Assembly (NCBI RefSeq): GCF_014235185.1
Contig: NZ_CP060131.1
Coordinates: 3,541,501-3,605,500 of the forward strand
Direction: 5' to 3'
Origin: Pseudonocardia petroleophila
GTDB taxonomy: Bacteria; Actinomycetota; Actinomycetes; Mycobacteriales; Pseudonocardiaceae
DNA: 64,000 bases
Positions 1 to 8,929 of the stretch are shown here, piece by piece (position 1 is the stretch's first letter; each line of letters begins with the position of its first letter). The notes below the pieces were generated by a model that had not been told where the DNA came from, did not search any database, and worked only from the letters and a program-made list of their open reading frames with translations. The translations under genes and the position numbers were made by a program.

Positions 1-59
1 CAGGCGTAACCACCCGATCCGCCGCCGAGGATCACCAGGTCCGCGTTGTGCTCGGGCAC
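1..59 (-). CDS. lpdA: Dihydrolipoyl dehydrogenase, N-terminal fragment (runs off left edge)
   Basis: The reverse strand from 59 reads VPEHNADLVILGGGSGGYA, a GTG start followed by the GxGxxG FAD-binding loop typical of the E3 subunit of 2-oxo-acid dehydrogenase complexes. A GGGAG ribosome-binding site lies a few bases upstream (about 66-73). Only 19 codons are present, so disulfide and catalytic residues cannot be checked. In related actinomycetes lpd and dlaT/sucB lie next to pepA, which fits the gene at 556-2031. Another flavin disulfide reductase of the same fold (for example mycothione reductase) cannot be excluded. Confidence 0.7.
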   Translation of the reverse strand, partial: MPEHNADLVILGGGSGGYA

Positions 60-207
60 GTGAGAACTCCCTATCGAGATCAGCCGTCGCGGCATGTCAC
101 GCCGCCTGCGGCCATCCTGTCATCCGGCGCGCCGTCGTGTGAGCCCTGGTCGGGTCGGGAGAGAATCCGTGCCCCTGCGCGTTGGGGATCGCAGGAGGTG
201 GTCGGAG

Positions 208-549
208 ATGGGCCTGCTGGACAGGTTGCGGGGACGGCGCGCGGGCACCACGCGCACCGGGCGGCGCGAGGACGAGGAGCACCTGCGGGAGTGGTTCGCC
301 GCGCACGAGGGCGTCGAGGGGTTCGTCGAGCCGCGCACCGCGGTCACCGAGACCACGATGCTGCTCGTCGACGCCGACGGGGCGTGGACGCGGCGCCGCG
401 TCACCGGCCCGGACGCGGCCCGCAGGCTGGCGAGGTCGCTGAAGATGCCGGTGTACGACACGCAGCTGATGGGCTACCCGCAGCGCATGCGCGACCACGA
501 CGCCCGCGAGAAGATCCTCCGCGAACGGGCCCGCCGCGACGGCCCGTGA
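208..549 (+). CDS. Small conserved protein of unknown function (113 aa)
   Basis: A soluble, charged protein beginning MGLLDRLRGRR and ending KILRERARRDGP. The ATG at 208 is chosen because an AGGAGGTG Shine-Dalgarno sits at 193-200; a longer frame opens at 94 but has no such site. The N-terminus is an amphipathic basic helix, and the middle (about residues 50-70, TETTMLLVDADGAWTRRRV) looks like a small beta unit. I recognise no domain. It diverges from lpdA and converges with pepA, whose stop is only 6 nt away. Function cannot be proposed from sequence. Confidence 0.7.
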   Translation: MGLLDRLRGRRAGTTRTGRREDEEHLREWFAAHEGVEGFVEPRTAVTETTMLLVDADGAWTRRRVTGPDAARRLARSLKMPVYDTQLMGYPQRMRDHDAREKILRERARRDGP

Positions 550-555
550 CCCCGG

Positions 556-2031
556 TCAGCCGTTCTCGGCGATGTCGGTGAGCAGGGCCCACAGGGTGCG
601 GACGGGGACGCCGGTGCCGCCCTTCGCGGTGTAGCCGTACGGGCCGCCGGTGTGGAAGCTCGGGCCGGCGATGTCGATGTGGGCCCACGGCAGGCCGTCG
701 GGCACGAACTCCGACAGGAACACCCCGGCCACGAGCATGCCGCCCCAGCGGGTGCCGGAGACGTTGGCGAGGTCGGCCACGCGGGAGTCGAGGTCGGCGC
801 GCAGGTGCTCGGGCAGCGGCATGGCCCACCCGCCCTCGCCCGTGGCCTGCGCGTGGGCGGCGATGCGGTCGCGCAGCTCCTCGGTGCCCATGACGCCCGC
901 GGTGCGGGTGCCGAGCGCCACCATCTGCGCGCCGGTCAGGGTGGAGGTCTCGATGAGGTAGTCGGGCTCGTCCTCGGCGGCGCGGACGATCGCGTCGGCC
1001 AGGATCAGCCGGCCCTCGGCGTCGGTGTTGAGCACCTCGACGGTCTTCCCGCCGTACATGGTCAGCACGTCACCGGGCCGGTAGGCGGTGTCGGACGGCA
1101 TGTTCTCGGCCATCGGGACGGTCGCGGTGACGGCGACCGGCAGCCCGAGGCGCGCGGCGAGCACGGTCGTCGCGATGACGGCGGCGGCCCCGCTCATGTC
1201 CGAGGTCATCTGGTCCATGTTCGCGGCCGGCTTGATCGAGATGCCGCCGGTGTCGAACGTGATGCCCTTGCCGACGAGCGCGACCTTCTTGCGCGGGGCG
1301 TCGCCGCCCGCCCAGGTCAGCCGCACGAGCCGGGGCTTGCGCGCCGAGCCCTGCCCGACGCCGGACACGCCGCCGAACCCGCCCTCGACGAGCGCGACGT
1401 CGTCGAGCACCTCGACCTCGACGCCCGCGGCCTCCGCCAGCTCCCGCGCCCGGGCGGCGAACGACTCCGGGTACAGCGCGTTGGGCGGGGTGTTGATGAG
1501 GTCGCGGGCGGTGGTGACGGCGGTGGCCACCGCGGTGGCGACGCGCAGGGCGTCGGCCGCGTCGGCGTCGGAGGACAGGACGTCGACCCGCCCCACCGGC
1601 TCCGTGCCGCCGCCGTTGCCGCGGAACTCGGTGAACGCGTACGCCCCGAGCAGCGTGCCCTCCGCGGCCGCGGCGAGGTCGATGCGGCCCAGCGTCGACA
1701 GGGCGTGACCGGTGCCGGCGAGCGCGCGGGCCGCCGCCCCCGAGGCGCGGCGCACGGCGTCGGGTCCGGGGTCGCCCGTCCCGAGCCCGACGGCCACCAG
1801 CAGCGGCGCGGTGATCGCCCCGCGGGTGGGGATCCGCACGACCTCCTCGAGCTTGCCGGTGGCGCCCGCCACCGCGAGCAGCTCGGCGAGCGCGCCGTCG
1901 AAGGCGGTGTCGATCTCGACGGCGCCGTCCGCGAGGGCCAGGTCCCCCTCGGTGGCGGACAGGCCGATCACGACGGCGTCGACGGTGGCGGCGGCGGGGT
2001 CGCCGCTGCCGAGCTGCAGTTCGGTGGGCAC
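556..2031 (-). CDS. pepA: Leucyl aminopeptidase (M17 family)
   Basis: Cytosolic di-metal aminopeptidase of 491 aa, the usual M17 length, releasing N-terminal residues from peptides. The C-terminal catalytic domain has the signature NTDAEGRL and the metal/Lys segment [16 protein letters not shown]; the N-terminal half is the less conserved macro-like domain. The GTG start at 2031 has GAGAGGAGC upstream. It corresponds in position and orientation to pepB (Rv2213) of M. tuberculosis, beside gcvT and ilvE. No unusual residues were seen. Confidence 0.95.
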   Translation of the reverse strand: MPTELQLGSGDPAAATVDAVVIGLSATEGDLALADGAVEIDTAFDGALAELLAVAGATGKLEEVVRIPTRGAITAPLLVAVGLGTGDPGPDAVRRASGAAARALAGTGHALSTLGRIDLAAAAEGTLLGAYAFTEFRGNGGGTEPVGRVDVLSSDADAADALRVATAVATAVTTARDLINTPPNALYPESFAARARELAEAAGVEVEVLDDVALVEGGFGGVSGVGQGSARKPRLVRLTWAGGDAPRKKVALVGKGITFDTGGISIKPAANMDQMTSDMSGAAAVIATTVLAARLGLPVAVTATVPMAENMPSDTAYRPGDVLTMYGGKTVEVLNTDAEGRLILADAIVRAAEDEPDYLIETSTLTGAQMVALGTRTAGVMGTEELRDRIAAHAQATGEGGWAMPLPEHLRADLDSRVADLANVSGTRWGGMLVAGVFLSEFVPDGLPWAHIDIAGPSFHTGGPYGYTAKGGTGVPVRTLWALLTDIAENG

Positions 2032-2131
2032 GGTGCTCCTCTCGACGGACTCCTCGGGTGAGACCGGTTCGAGATGCTAATGACACCGCCGCGGTCGTCC
2101 GACCGGCAGGGGCGGATGACAGGGTGTCGCG

Positions 2132-3391
2132 GTGCCAGAGAGCGTGCAGAGACGGCTGGGGACACCGGATGCGGTGGTCCTCGGTCTCGCGGCGATGCTC
2201 GGGACGGGGGTGTTCGCCGTCTGGGGACCCGCGGCGGCCGCGGCGGGTCCCTGGCTGCTGGTGGCGGTCGTCCTGGCCGCGGCGGTGGCGACCTGCAACG
2301 CCGGGTCCACCGCCGACCTCGCCGTCGCGCACCCGGAGAGCGGCGGCGGCTACGTCTACGGCCGCGAGCGGCTCGCGCCAGGGGCCGGGCGGCTCGCCGG
2401 CGTCGCGTTCCTGGCGGGCAAGACGTCCTCGGCCGCCGCGGCGGCGGGGGTGTTCGGCAGCTACGTGCTGCCCTCGCAGCCCGTGGCGGCCGCGGTCGTC
2501 GTCATCGTGGCGGTCACCGCGCTGAACACCTCGGGGATCCGCTGGACGGCCCGCGGCGCGTACGCGCTGGTCGGCGGCACGCTGGCGGTGCTCGCGCTGG
2601 TGGTCGTCAGCGGGCTGCTCGGGGCGGGCGACGACGTCACCGCGGCCGCCGTGCCGACCGGGGAGATCCCGCAGCAGGTGGCCGGTGGCCCGCTGGGCGC
2701 GTTCACCGCGGCCGGGCTGATCTTCTTCGCGTTCGCCGGGTACGCCCGCATCGCGACGCTCGCCGAGGAGGTCCGCGACCCCGCGCGCACCCTGCGCCGC
2801 GCCGTCGAGGTGGCGCTCGCGATCGCGCTCGTGACGTACCTGCTGGTCGGGATCGCGCTGATCGTCGGGCTCGGGATCGACCGCCTCGCCACCGAGACCT
2901 CCCCGCTCGTGACGCTCGTCGACACCGGGCCGTCGCCGTCGCTGGGCGTGCTCGTCCGCGTCGGGGCGGCCGTCGCGGCGGGGTCGGCGCTGCTGTCGGT
3001 GCTGGTCGGCGTCAGCCGCACGGCGCTGGCGATGGCCCGGCGCACCGAGCTGCCGGGTGCGCTGGCCGTCATCGGCCGCACGGGCACCCCGTGGCGGGCC
3101 GACGTCGCGGGCGGCCTCGTCGCGATCGGGATCGCGCTCGTCGCCGGGCCGGCCGCGGCCATCGCGCTGTCGGCCTGCTCGGTCCTCGTCTACTACGCCG
3201 TGATCAACCTCGCGGCCCTGCGGCTGACCCGCGACGAGCGCCGCTGGCCGATGTGGACGTCCTGGGCCGGGTTCGTGCTGTGCCTGGCCCTCGCCGCGCT
3301 GCTGCCCTTCCCGCAGGTGGCGATCACGGTGCTGGTGCTGGTGATCGGGTGGACCCTCTGCACGATGCTGGGCGGCGACCGCGCCCGGTAG
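2132..3391 (+). CDS. APC-family amino acid/polyamine permease
   Basis: A 419-aa integral membrane protein with about 12 hydrophobic segments. The first carries the APC fingerprint ([17 protein letters not shown], about residues 18-34), where an unwound TM1 GTG motif binds substrate. The short hydrophilic loop [14 protein letters not shown] corresponds to the conserved TM6 region. The GTG start at 2132 ([10 protein letters not shown]) precedes TM1 by a normal short N-tail. The substrate cannot be told from sequence. The stop TAG at 3389 is part of the putative -10 element of gcvT. In M. tuberculosis the corresponding slot holds an unrelated gene (Rv2212). Confidence 0.88.
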   Translation: MPESVQRRLGTPDAVVLGLAAMLGTGVFAVWGPAAAAAGPWLLVAVVLAAAVATCNAGSTADLAVAHPESGGGYVYGRERLAPGAGRLAGVAFLAGKTSSAAAAAGVFGSYVLPSQPVAAAVVVIVAVTALNTSGIRWTARGAYALVGGTLAVLALVVVSGLLGAGDDVTAAAVPTGEIPQQVAGGPLGAFTAAGLIFFAFAGYARIATLAEEVRDPARTLRRAVEVALAIALVTYLLVGIALIVGLGIDRLATETSPLVTLVDTGPSPSLGVLVRVGAAVAAGSALLSVLVGVSRTALAMARRTELPGALAVIGRTGTPWRADVAGGLVAIGIALVAGPAAAIALSACSVLVYYAVINLAALRLTRDERRWPMWTSWAGFVLCLALAALLPFPQVAITVLVLVIGWTLCTMLGGDRAR

Positions 3392-3394
3392 CGT
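3389..3394 (+). promoter_or_regulatory. Putative -10 element of gcvT
   Basis: TAGCGT ends 7 nt before the gcvT GTG and overlaps the permease stop codon. No Shine-Dalgarno is present, so a leaderless mRNA is likely. Confidence 0.45.
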
Positions 3395-3401
3395 CCCGGG
3401 C

Positions 3402-4466
3402 GTGGACGATCTCCTCACCAGCCCGCTGCACGACCGCCACCTCGCACTCGGGGCCACCCTCGGGGCGTTCGGCGGGTGGTCGATGCCGCTGTCCTACCCC
3501 GACGGCACGGTCGCCGAGCACACCGCCGTGCGCGAGGGCGTCGGCGTGTTCGACGTCAGCCACCTCGGCAAGCTCGCCATCACCGGCCCCGGCGCGGCCG
3601 AGCTGGTGAACCGCACCTTCACCGCCGACCTCGGGAAGATCGCCCCCGGCCAGGCGCAGTACACGCTGTGCTGCACCGACGGCGGCGGCGTGGTCGACGA
3701 CGTCATCGTCTACCTGGTCGGCCCCGACGAGGTGCTCGCCGTCCCCAACGCCGCCAACGCCGCCGCGGTCGCGGAGATCCTGCGCGCCGACGCCCCCGCG
3801 GGCGTCACCGTCACCGACCGGCACCGCGACCTCGCGGTGCTCGCCGTGCAGGGTCCCCGGGTCGCCGACGTGCTCCCCGACGTGCCCGAGCTGGACTACA
3901 TGGCGTTCGCCGACGTCGACGGCATGCGGGTGTGCCGCACCGGTTACACCGGCGAACGGGGCTACGAGCTGCTCGTCCCCGCCGCCGACGCTCCCGCCGT
4001 GTGGGACCGGATCGTCGCCGCGGGGGCCCGGCCGGCGGGTCTCGCCGCCCGCGACACGCTGCGCACCGAGATGGGCTACCCGCTGCACGGCCAGGACCTC
4101 TCCGTCGACATCTCGCCGGTGCAGGCGGGCAGCGGCTGGGCCGTCGGCTGGGCGAAGGAGGCGTTCCGGGGCAAGGACGCGCTCGCCGCGGAGAAGGCGG
4201 CCGGGCCCGTCCGGCGGCTGCGCGGCCTGCGCGCCACCGGCCGCGGCGTGCCCCGCGCGGGGATGGACGTGCTGGCCGGGGGAGCCCGGGTCGGCGTCAC
4301 CACCTCCGGCACGTTCTCGCCCACCCTGAAGTGCGGGATCGCGCTCGCCCTGATCGACTCCGCGTCGGGGGTGGGCCTCGACGACACCGTCTCGGTCGAC
4401 GTCCGCGGGCGGGCGCTGGAGTGCCTCGTCGTGAAGCCGCCGTTCGTCGCGTCACACGTGCGCTGA
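3402..4466 (+). CDS. gcvT: Aminomethyltransferase / GcvT-fold folate-binding protein
   Basis: A 354-aa protein with the GcvT fold. [16 protein letters not shown] lies near residues 49-64 and the folate-pocket signature YTGERGYEL near 185. The family includes the T-protein of the glycine cleavage system, which transfers a methylene group from the aminomethyl-lipoyl H-protein to tetrahydrofolate, and YgfZ/SoxG-like relatives. Length and the N-terminal [12 protein letters not shown] favour true GcvT, as does the position equivalent to M. tuberculosis Rv2211c. No gcvH or gcvP is nearby. The GTG start at 3402 is 7 nt after TAGCGT. Confidence 0.9.
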   Translation: MDDLLTSPLHDRHLALGATLGAFGGWSMPLSYPDGTVAEHTAVREGVGVFDVSHLGKLAITGPGAAELVNRTFTADLGKIAPGQAQYTLCCTDGGGVVDDVIVYLVGPDEVLAVPNAANAAAVAEILRADAPAGVTVTDRHRDLAVLAVQGPRVADVLPDVPELDYMAFADVDGMRVCRTGYTGERGYELLVPAADAPAVWDRIVAAGARPAGLAARDTLRTEMGYPLHGQDLSVDISPVQAGSGWAVGWAKEAFRGKDALAAEKAAGPVRRLRGLRATGRGVPRAGMDVLAGGARVGVTTSGTFSPTLKCGIALALIDSASGVGLDDTVSVDVRGRALECLVVKPPFVASHVR

Positions 4467-4486
4467 CTCTTGCTACCGTCACGGCC

Positions 4487-5584
4487 ATGACCGCGTTCTC
4501 CCGCACCCCCCACCCGTCACCGGTGCCGGAGGACCGGCGTGCCGAGATCCTCGCCGACCCCGGTTTCGGCCGGTACTTCACCGACCACATGGTGACGATC
4601 CCGTGGACCGCCGAGCAGGGCTGGCACAGCCCGTCGGTCGTGCCCTACGGACCGCTGCTGCTCGACCCGGCCTCGATGGTGCTGCACTACGGCCAGGAGA
4701 TCTTCGAGGGGCTCAAGGCCTACCAGCAGCCCGACGGCTCCGTCGCCTCGTTCCGCCCCGACGCCAACGCGGCCCGCTTCCGCGCGTCCGCGGGGCGCCT
4801 CGCGATGGCCGAGCTGCCCGACGAGCTGTTCCTCGCCTCGCTCACCGAGCTGCTCACCGTCGACCGGGCGTGGGTGCCGCCCGCGGGCGGCGAGGAGTCG
4901 GTGTACCTGCGGCCGTTCATGCTCGCCACCGAGGTCGGGCTCGGGGTCCGGCCGTCGGCGGAGTACCTCTACGTGCTCATCGCCTCGCCCGCGGGCGCGT
5001 ACTTCCCGGGCGGGGTCCAGCCCGTCGACGTGTGGCTGTGCACCGACTTCACCCGCGCCGCGGTGGGCGGCACCGGCACCGCGAAGTGCGGCGGCAACTA
5101 CGCCGCGTCGCTGCTGCCGCAGGCCCAGGCCACCGCGCACGGCTGCGCGCAGGTCGCCTACCTCGACGCCGCCGAGCACCGGTGGGTCGAGGAGATGGGC
5201 GGGATGAACCTGTTCTACGTGTTCGGGTCGGGCGACTCGGTGGAGGTCGTCACGCCCGAGCTGAGCGGCTCCATCCTCCCGGGCATCACCCGGGACTCGC
5301 TGCTGCTGCTGGCCAAGGAGCTCGGCTGCGAGGTCACCGAGCGCCGGATCTCCGCGGAGGAGTGGCTCACCGGCTGCGCCTCCGGGGCCATCAGCGAGGT
5401 CTTCGCGTGCGGCACGGCGGCGGTGATCACGCCGGTCGGGAAGGTCAAGCACAACGAGGGCGAGGTCGTCGTCGGGGGCGGGGAGCCCGGCCCGGTCACG
5501 ATGAGGCTGCGCGACCTGCTCACGAAGATCCAGCGGGGCACGGCGCCCGACACGCACAGCTGGATGCACACGCTGGTGAAGTGA
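4487..5584 (+). CDS. ilvE: Branched-chain amino acid aminotransferase
   Basis: A fold-type IV PLP enzyme of 365 aa that interconverts Leu/Ile/Val and their 2-oxo acids with glutamate. Seen: [13 protein letters not shown] near the N-terminus, the Schiff-base lysine region [13 protein letters not shown], the segment [11 protein letters not shown], and the phosphate-binding [15 protein letters not shown]. The ATG at 4487 is preceded by TACCGT (4474-4479) with 7 nt between, favouring this start over longer in-frame extensions. It follows gcvT by 20 nt, as the two are adjacent in mycobacteria. Confidence 0.95.
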   Translation: MTAFSRTPHPSPVPEDRRAEILADPGFGRYFTDHMVTIPWTAEQGWHSPSVVPYGPLLLDPASMVLHYGQEIFEGLKAYQQPDGSVASFRPDANAARFRASAGRLAMAELPDELFLASLTELLTVDRAWVPPAGGEESVYLRPFMLATEVGLGVRPSAEYLYVLIASPAGAYFPGGVQPVDVWLCTDFTRAAVGGTGTAKCGGNYAASLLPQAQATAHGCAQVAYLDAAEHRWVEEMGGMNLFYVFGSGDSVEVVTPELSGSILPGITRDSLLLLAKELGCEVTERRISAEEWLTGCASGAISEVFACGTAAVITPVGKVKHNEGEVVVGGGEPGPVTMRLRDLLTKIQRGTAPDTHSWMHTLVK

Positions 5585-5589
5585 AGCCC

Positions 5590-5629
5590 GTGCGCGGAAA
5601 CGGCGGCGGGAGCAGCCGTTCCCGCGCAC
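5590..5629. terminator. Bidirectional terminator between ilvE and cobS
   Basis: Arms GTGCGCGGAAACGGC (5590-5604) and GCCGTTCCCGCGCAC (5615-5629) pair over 15 bp with one mismatch around a 10-nt loop. It lies between two convergent genes. No U-run is visible, as is usual in such genomes. Confidence 0.7.
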
Positions 5630-5635
5630 GAGGAA

Positions 5636-6415
5636 TCAGGGGCCGCTGACCAGCACGACCAGCGCCGCGGTCGTCGCCAGCTCGGTCGCCGCGCCCAGCA
5701 CGTCGCCCGTCATGCCGCCGAACCGGCGGGCGGTGTGCCACGACAGCAGCGCCACCAGCACCGCGCCCAGTGCCACCGCCACCACCCCGCGGACGCCGGC
5801 CAGGGCGGAGCCGGCGACGGCCAGTGCCAGCCACCACAGCACCGGGACCCACGCGGGCTGCGAGCCGGCGACCGTCGCGCCCAGGCCACCGGGCCGCGCG
5901 GCCGGGATGCCGCGCCGGCACACCCAGCCGAACCCGGCGCGCCCCGCGGCGGCGGCCAGTGCCGTGCTGCCGACGAGCGCGAGCGCCGGCCACGGCCCAC
6001 CGCCGGGTCCGATCGCCGCGTCGAGCCACGGGTGCGCGGCCAGCGCCGCCGCCTGCACCCCGACCGCGACGACCAGCGCCACCACCCCGAACGGGCCCGC
6101 CCCGCCGTCGCGCATCACGGCCAGCGCGCGCTCCGGGGGGCCGTAGCAGCCGAGGCCGTCGGCGGTGTCGGCCAGCCCGTCGAGGTGCATGCCGCGGGTG
6201 GCCAGGCCGAGGAACCCGACGGCGAGCAGCCCGGCGACGAGCGGGGCCACGCCCAGCGCGGTCAGCCCGAGCAGCACCCCGCCCGCCGCGGCCCCGAGCA
6301 GCCCGCCCACGACGGGGGCCCAGCGGATCGCCCCGGCCGCGGTGCGGGCGTCGGGGGCCCCGGTGCGGACCGGCAGGACCGTCAGCCAGCTCAGCGCGAG
6401 GGCGAGGGCCCTCAC
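5636..6415 (-). CDS. cobS: Adenosylcobinamide-GDP ribazoletransferase
   Basis: A 259-aa polytopic membrane enzyme that joins adenosylcobinamide-GDP to alpha-ribazole(-phosphate), the last condensation in cobalamin assembly. The signature DGLADTADGLG (about residues 76-86) and the following MRDGGAGPFG are the conserved cytoplasmic loop with likely metal-binding Asp residues. The rest is Ala/Val/Leu-rich membrane helices. Its ATG overlaps the cobT stop by 4 nt, so it is probably translationally coupled. It is last of the cobU-cobT-cobS group. Confidence 0.93.
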   Translation of the reverse strand: MRALALALSWLTVLPVRTGAPDARTAAGAIRWAPVVGGLLGAAAGGVLLGLTALGVAPLVAGLLAVGFLGLATRGMHLDGLADTADGLGCYGPPERALAVMRDGGAGPFGVVALVVAVGVQAAALAAHPWLDAAIGPGGGPWPALALVGSTALAAAAGRAGFGWVCRRGIPAARPGGLGATVAGSQPAWVPVLWWLALAVAGSALAGVRGVVAVALGAVLVALLSWHTARRFGGMTGDVLGAATELATTAALVVLVSGP

Positions 6416-7425
6416 GCCAGGTCGACGAGCGTGGCGGTCTCGGCCAGCACCCGGGCGGCCATCTGCAGCAGCGGGAGGACGGCGACGGCACCCGTGCCGT
6501 CACCGGTGCGCAGGCCGAGGTCGAGCACCGGGTCGAGGCTCAGGTGCGACAGGGCGAGCGCCATCGCGGGCTCGGGCGAGCGCTGCGCGGCCAGCCACCA
6601 CGCGCGGGCGCCGGGCGCCAGCTCGTCGGCGACCATCGCGGCCGCGCCCACGACCAGCCCGTCGACGAGCACCGGCGTCCGGCGCACCGCGGCCTGCACG
6701 AGGATCCCGGTGAGCGCGGCCAGGTCGGCGCCTCCCGCGGTGCGCAGCAGCGCGAGCGGGTCGCGGACGTGCGGCTTGGCCCGGCGCAGCGCGTCGCGGA
6801 CGGCGGCGGCCTTGCGCATCCAGCTCTGGTCGTCGATGCCGCTGCCCCGGCCGATCACGGCCACCGGCTCGGTGCCGGACAGCGCGCTGACCAGCGTCGA
6901 GGCCGACGTCGTGGCGCCCACGCCGAGCGAGGCGGGGATGAGCAGGTCGGCCCCGCCGTCCACCTCCTCGTCGACGACGGCGCGCCCCGCGGCGAACGCC
7001 TGCTCGGCCTCCTCCGCGGTGAGCGCGTCCTCGCGGTCGATGCGGCCGGAGCCGCGGCGGACGTGGTGCGGGTCGGACGAGTCGTGGTCGAGACCGACGT
7101 CGAGGACGCGGATCGACGCCCCGCTCACCGGCGCGAGCACCGAGACCGGCGCGGTGTGCTCGCGCACCGACCGCACCTGGTCGAGGGTCGCGGACGCGGC
7201 GTCGCGGGAGACCCCGGCCGCGGCGATCCCGTGGTCGGCGGCGACGACGACCACGCGCGGCCGCCCGGGCGGCAGCGGCGGGCACGCGCCCTGCGCGGCG
7301 GCGAGCCAGCAGCCCAGCTCGGCGAGGCGGCCCAGACCGCCCAACGGGACGGCGAGCTCGGCGTGCCGGGCCACCGCGGCCCGGTGGAACTCGGCGTCGG
7401 GCGGGGTGATCGCGGGGATGTCCAC
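6412..7425 (-). CDS. cobT: Nicotinate-nucleotide-dimethylbenzimidazole phosphoribosyltransferase
   Basis: A 337-aa cytosolic enzyme making alpha-ribazole-5'-phosphate from NaMN and the lower-ligand base DMB. Recognisable parts are AADHGIAAAGVS near the N-terminus, the phosphate loop SLGVGATTSASTL, GRGSGIDDQ, and the C-terminal RTGDGTGAVAVLPLL. At the last motif the Salmonella enzyme has Glu317 (GEGSGA); here it is Asp (GDGTGA), a conservative change worth noting. An ATG start with GGAAG upstream. Its substrate DMB can be made by the BluB-type protein at 45107-45694. Confidence 0.93.
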   Translation of the reverse strand: MDIPAITPPDAEFHRAAVARHAELAVPLGGLGRLAELGCWLAAAQGACPPLPPGRPRVVVVAADHGIAAAGVSRDAASATLDQVRSVREHTAPVSVLAPVSGASIRVLDVGLDHDSSDPHHVRRGSGRIDREDALTAEEAEQAFAAGRAVVDEEVDGGADLLIPASLGVGATTSASTLVSALSGTEPVAVIGRGSGIDDQSWMRKAAAVRDALRRAKPHVRDPLALLRTAGGADLAALTGILVQAAVRRTPVLVDGLVVGAAAMVADELAPGARAWWLAAQRSPEPAMALALSHLSLDPVLDLGLRTGDGTGAVAVLPLLQMAARVLAETATLVDLA

Positions 7426-7522
7426 GGAGACTTCCTACTGGTCGCCCCCGACGGGCCGCGGGGCGGGGCGGTGATCGCGCCGACCCGGGCGGGCGGCGGC
7501 CGAGAGCCCGACCCCGGACGGG

Positions 7523-8044
7523 TCACTTGAGCCGCAGCACCAGACCGGCCACGAGCAGCACGACCTCGTCGGCCACCGCGGCCAGCGCGGCGTTCAGGGC
7601 GCCGAGCTCGTCGCGGAAGACCCGGCCCGACCGGGTGGCGGGCACGACCCCCAGCCCGGCCTCGGCCGACACCAGCACCACCCGGCCCGGGGCCGCGGCC
7701 ACGGCGTCGACCAGCTCGGCCACCCGCACCCCGACCTGCGCCGGGACCGTCGGGGCGTCCCAGGCGCCCGCGTCGTCCAGGACGCCGGTGACCCAGGTGG
7801 CGAGGTCGTCGACCAGCAGGGGGCCGCCGCCCGCCCGGACGAGCGCGGCGACGTCGGGGGACTCCACGGTCTCCCACGCGGCGGGGCGGCGGGCGCGGTG
7901 GGCGTCGAGGCGGGCGTCCCACTCGGCGTCGCCGGGCCGCCGTGCGGCGGTGGCGAGGTAGCGGACCGGCGCGTCGGCGGGCAGCAGGTCCTCCGCGTAC
8001 CCGGACTTGCCCGACCGCGTGCCGCCGAGCACCAGCGTGATCAC
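7523..8044 (-). CDS. cobU: Adenosylcobinamide kinase / guanylyltransferase
   Basis: Bifunctional enzyme that phosphorylates adenosylcobinamide and activates it with GMP. The protein opens VITLVLGGTRSGKSGYAE, with the Walker A loop GGTRSGKS, and later has the CobU-type segment LLVDDLATWVTG. The GTG at 8044 gives 173 aa, close to the family's usual 170-180. A longer frame begins at 8101 but would extend before the first beta strand, and TATCGT lies 6 nt upstream of 8044. A gap of 97 nt separates it from cobT; the short reading frames there look non-coding. Confidence 0.92.
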   Translation of the reverse strand: MITLVLGGTRSGKSGYAEDLLPADAPVRYLATAARRPGDAEWDARLDAHRARRPAAWETVESPDVAALVRAGGGPLLVDDLATWVTGVLDDAGAWDAPTVPAQVGVRVAELVDAVAAAPGRVVLVSAEAGLGVVPATRSGRVFRDELGALNAALAAVADEVVLLVAGLVLRLK

Positions 8045-8061
8045 CGGTGCACGATAGGCCC
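8045..8061. promoter_or_regulatory. Overlapping divergent -10 elements (cobU / small ORF)
   Basis: On the minus strand TATCGT (8056-8051) ends 6 nt before the cobU GTG. On the plus strand CACGAT (8050-8055) ends 6 nt before the GTG at 8062. The two hexamers share five base pairs, so transcription in the two directions should be mutually exclusive at any moment. Confidence 0.45.
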
Positions 8062-8262
8062 GTGGCATTCCGGTGGAGGTACCTGGACGCGCAGGCGTCA
8101 CCCGTCGACGGTCCCGACGAGCGGTTCGACGACCAGGCGGAGGCCGAGTCGTGGTTCTCCGACGTCTGGCCCGAGCTGCGGTCCGCCGGCGTCGACGCCG
8201 TGGTCCTGCTCGACGGCGACGACGAGGTCTACGGCCCGATGAGCCTGCAGGACGGCACCTGA
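8062..8262 (+). CDS. Small acidic conserved protein (66 aa)
   Basis: Starts VAFRWRYLDAQ and ends YGPMSLQDGT. It is acidic, with a pattern of alternating hydrophobics (SWFSDVWPELRSAGVDAVVLLDGDDEVYGPM) resembling small beta-alpha-beta proteins. The GTG at 8062 is preferred over an ATG at 8047 because CACGAT is 6 nt upstream. I have no name or function for it. It is divergent from cobU and convergent with the DUF3043 gene. Confidence 0.72.
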   Translation: MAFRWRYLDAQASPVDGPDERFDDQAEAESWFSDVWPELRSAGVDAVVLLDGDDEVYGPMSLQDGT

Positions 8263-8272
8263 GCCGGGCCGG

Positions 8273-8896
8273 TCAGGGGTTCGCGCCCCGCTCGACGCGC
8301 GGCTTCGGGATGCGCAGGCGGCGCAGCTGGGAGGCGCGGGTGAAGGCGTACCAGCCCGTGCCGAGGCCGCCGATCTTCGCGTCCGGGAACTTCGCGCGCG
8401 CCTTCTTGGTGATCGACGCCCCGAGGAAGATGCCCTCGATGATCATCGTGGTGAGCGCGATGAGGCTGAACAGGCTGAGGTAGGACTGCACCTGCGGGAT
8501 CGGGATCAGCAGGGAGAGCACCACGACGATCGCCAGCGGCATGAACAGGCCCATGAGGTGCGGCCGGGAGTCGACGAGGTCGCGCACGTAGGCCTTGACC
8601 GGCCCGCGGTCGCGCGGCATGAGGAACTTCTCGTCGCCGGCGGCCATCCGCTCGCGGCGCTCGGCGGCCTCCGCGCGCCGGACCGACTTGTCGGGCCGGT
8701 TGGCCCGCGCGAGCTTCGCCGCCTCGCGCTGGGTGCGCGGCGGGGGCGGGGCCGGGCCGCGGCGCTTCGTCTCGGCCTCGCGCCGCTTGGGCGTGGGGCG
8801 CCCCTTGCCGCCGACGCGGACCGTCTCGGGCCCGGTCGTGGACGCGCCTGCGGTCGGGTCGTCGGAGTCGGCGGGCTTCGAGCGGAGGAACCTCAC
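8273..8896 (-). CDS. DUF3043 membrane protein
   Basis: A 207-aa protein with a long basic, Arg/Lys/Pro-rich cytoplasmic N-terminus (about residues 1-100, including KRREAETKRRG) followed by two membrane helices (about 117-135 and 139-160) and a basic C-tail. This layout and the motif PRDRGPVKAYVRDLVDSR are characteristic of the actinobacterial DUF3043 family. M. tuberculosis Rv2206 is the positional equivalent. Function is unknown. The ATG start at 8896 sits back to back with the glycerate kinase start at 8930. Confidence 0.88.
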   Translation of the reverse strand: MRFLRSKPADSDDPTAGASTTGPETVRVGGKGRPTPKRREAETKRRGPAPPPPRTQREAAKLARANRPDKSVRRAEAAERRERMAAGDEKFLMPRDRGPVKAYVRDLVDSRPHLMGLFMPLAIVVVLSLLIPIPQVQSYLSLFSLIALTTMIIEGIFLGASITKKARAKFPDAKIGGLGTGWYAFTRASQLRRLRIPKPRVERGANP

Positions 8897-8929
8897 ACCT
8901 CCAGACTACGGCCCACTAGGCTCGCCGTC

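Noticed and set aside
3370..3401. Glycine riboswitch in front of gcvT
   Set aside because: Only 10 bp separate gcvT from the permease stop, and a leaderless -10 occupies that space.
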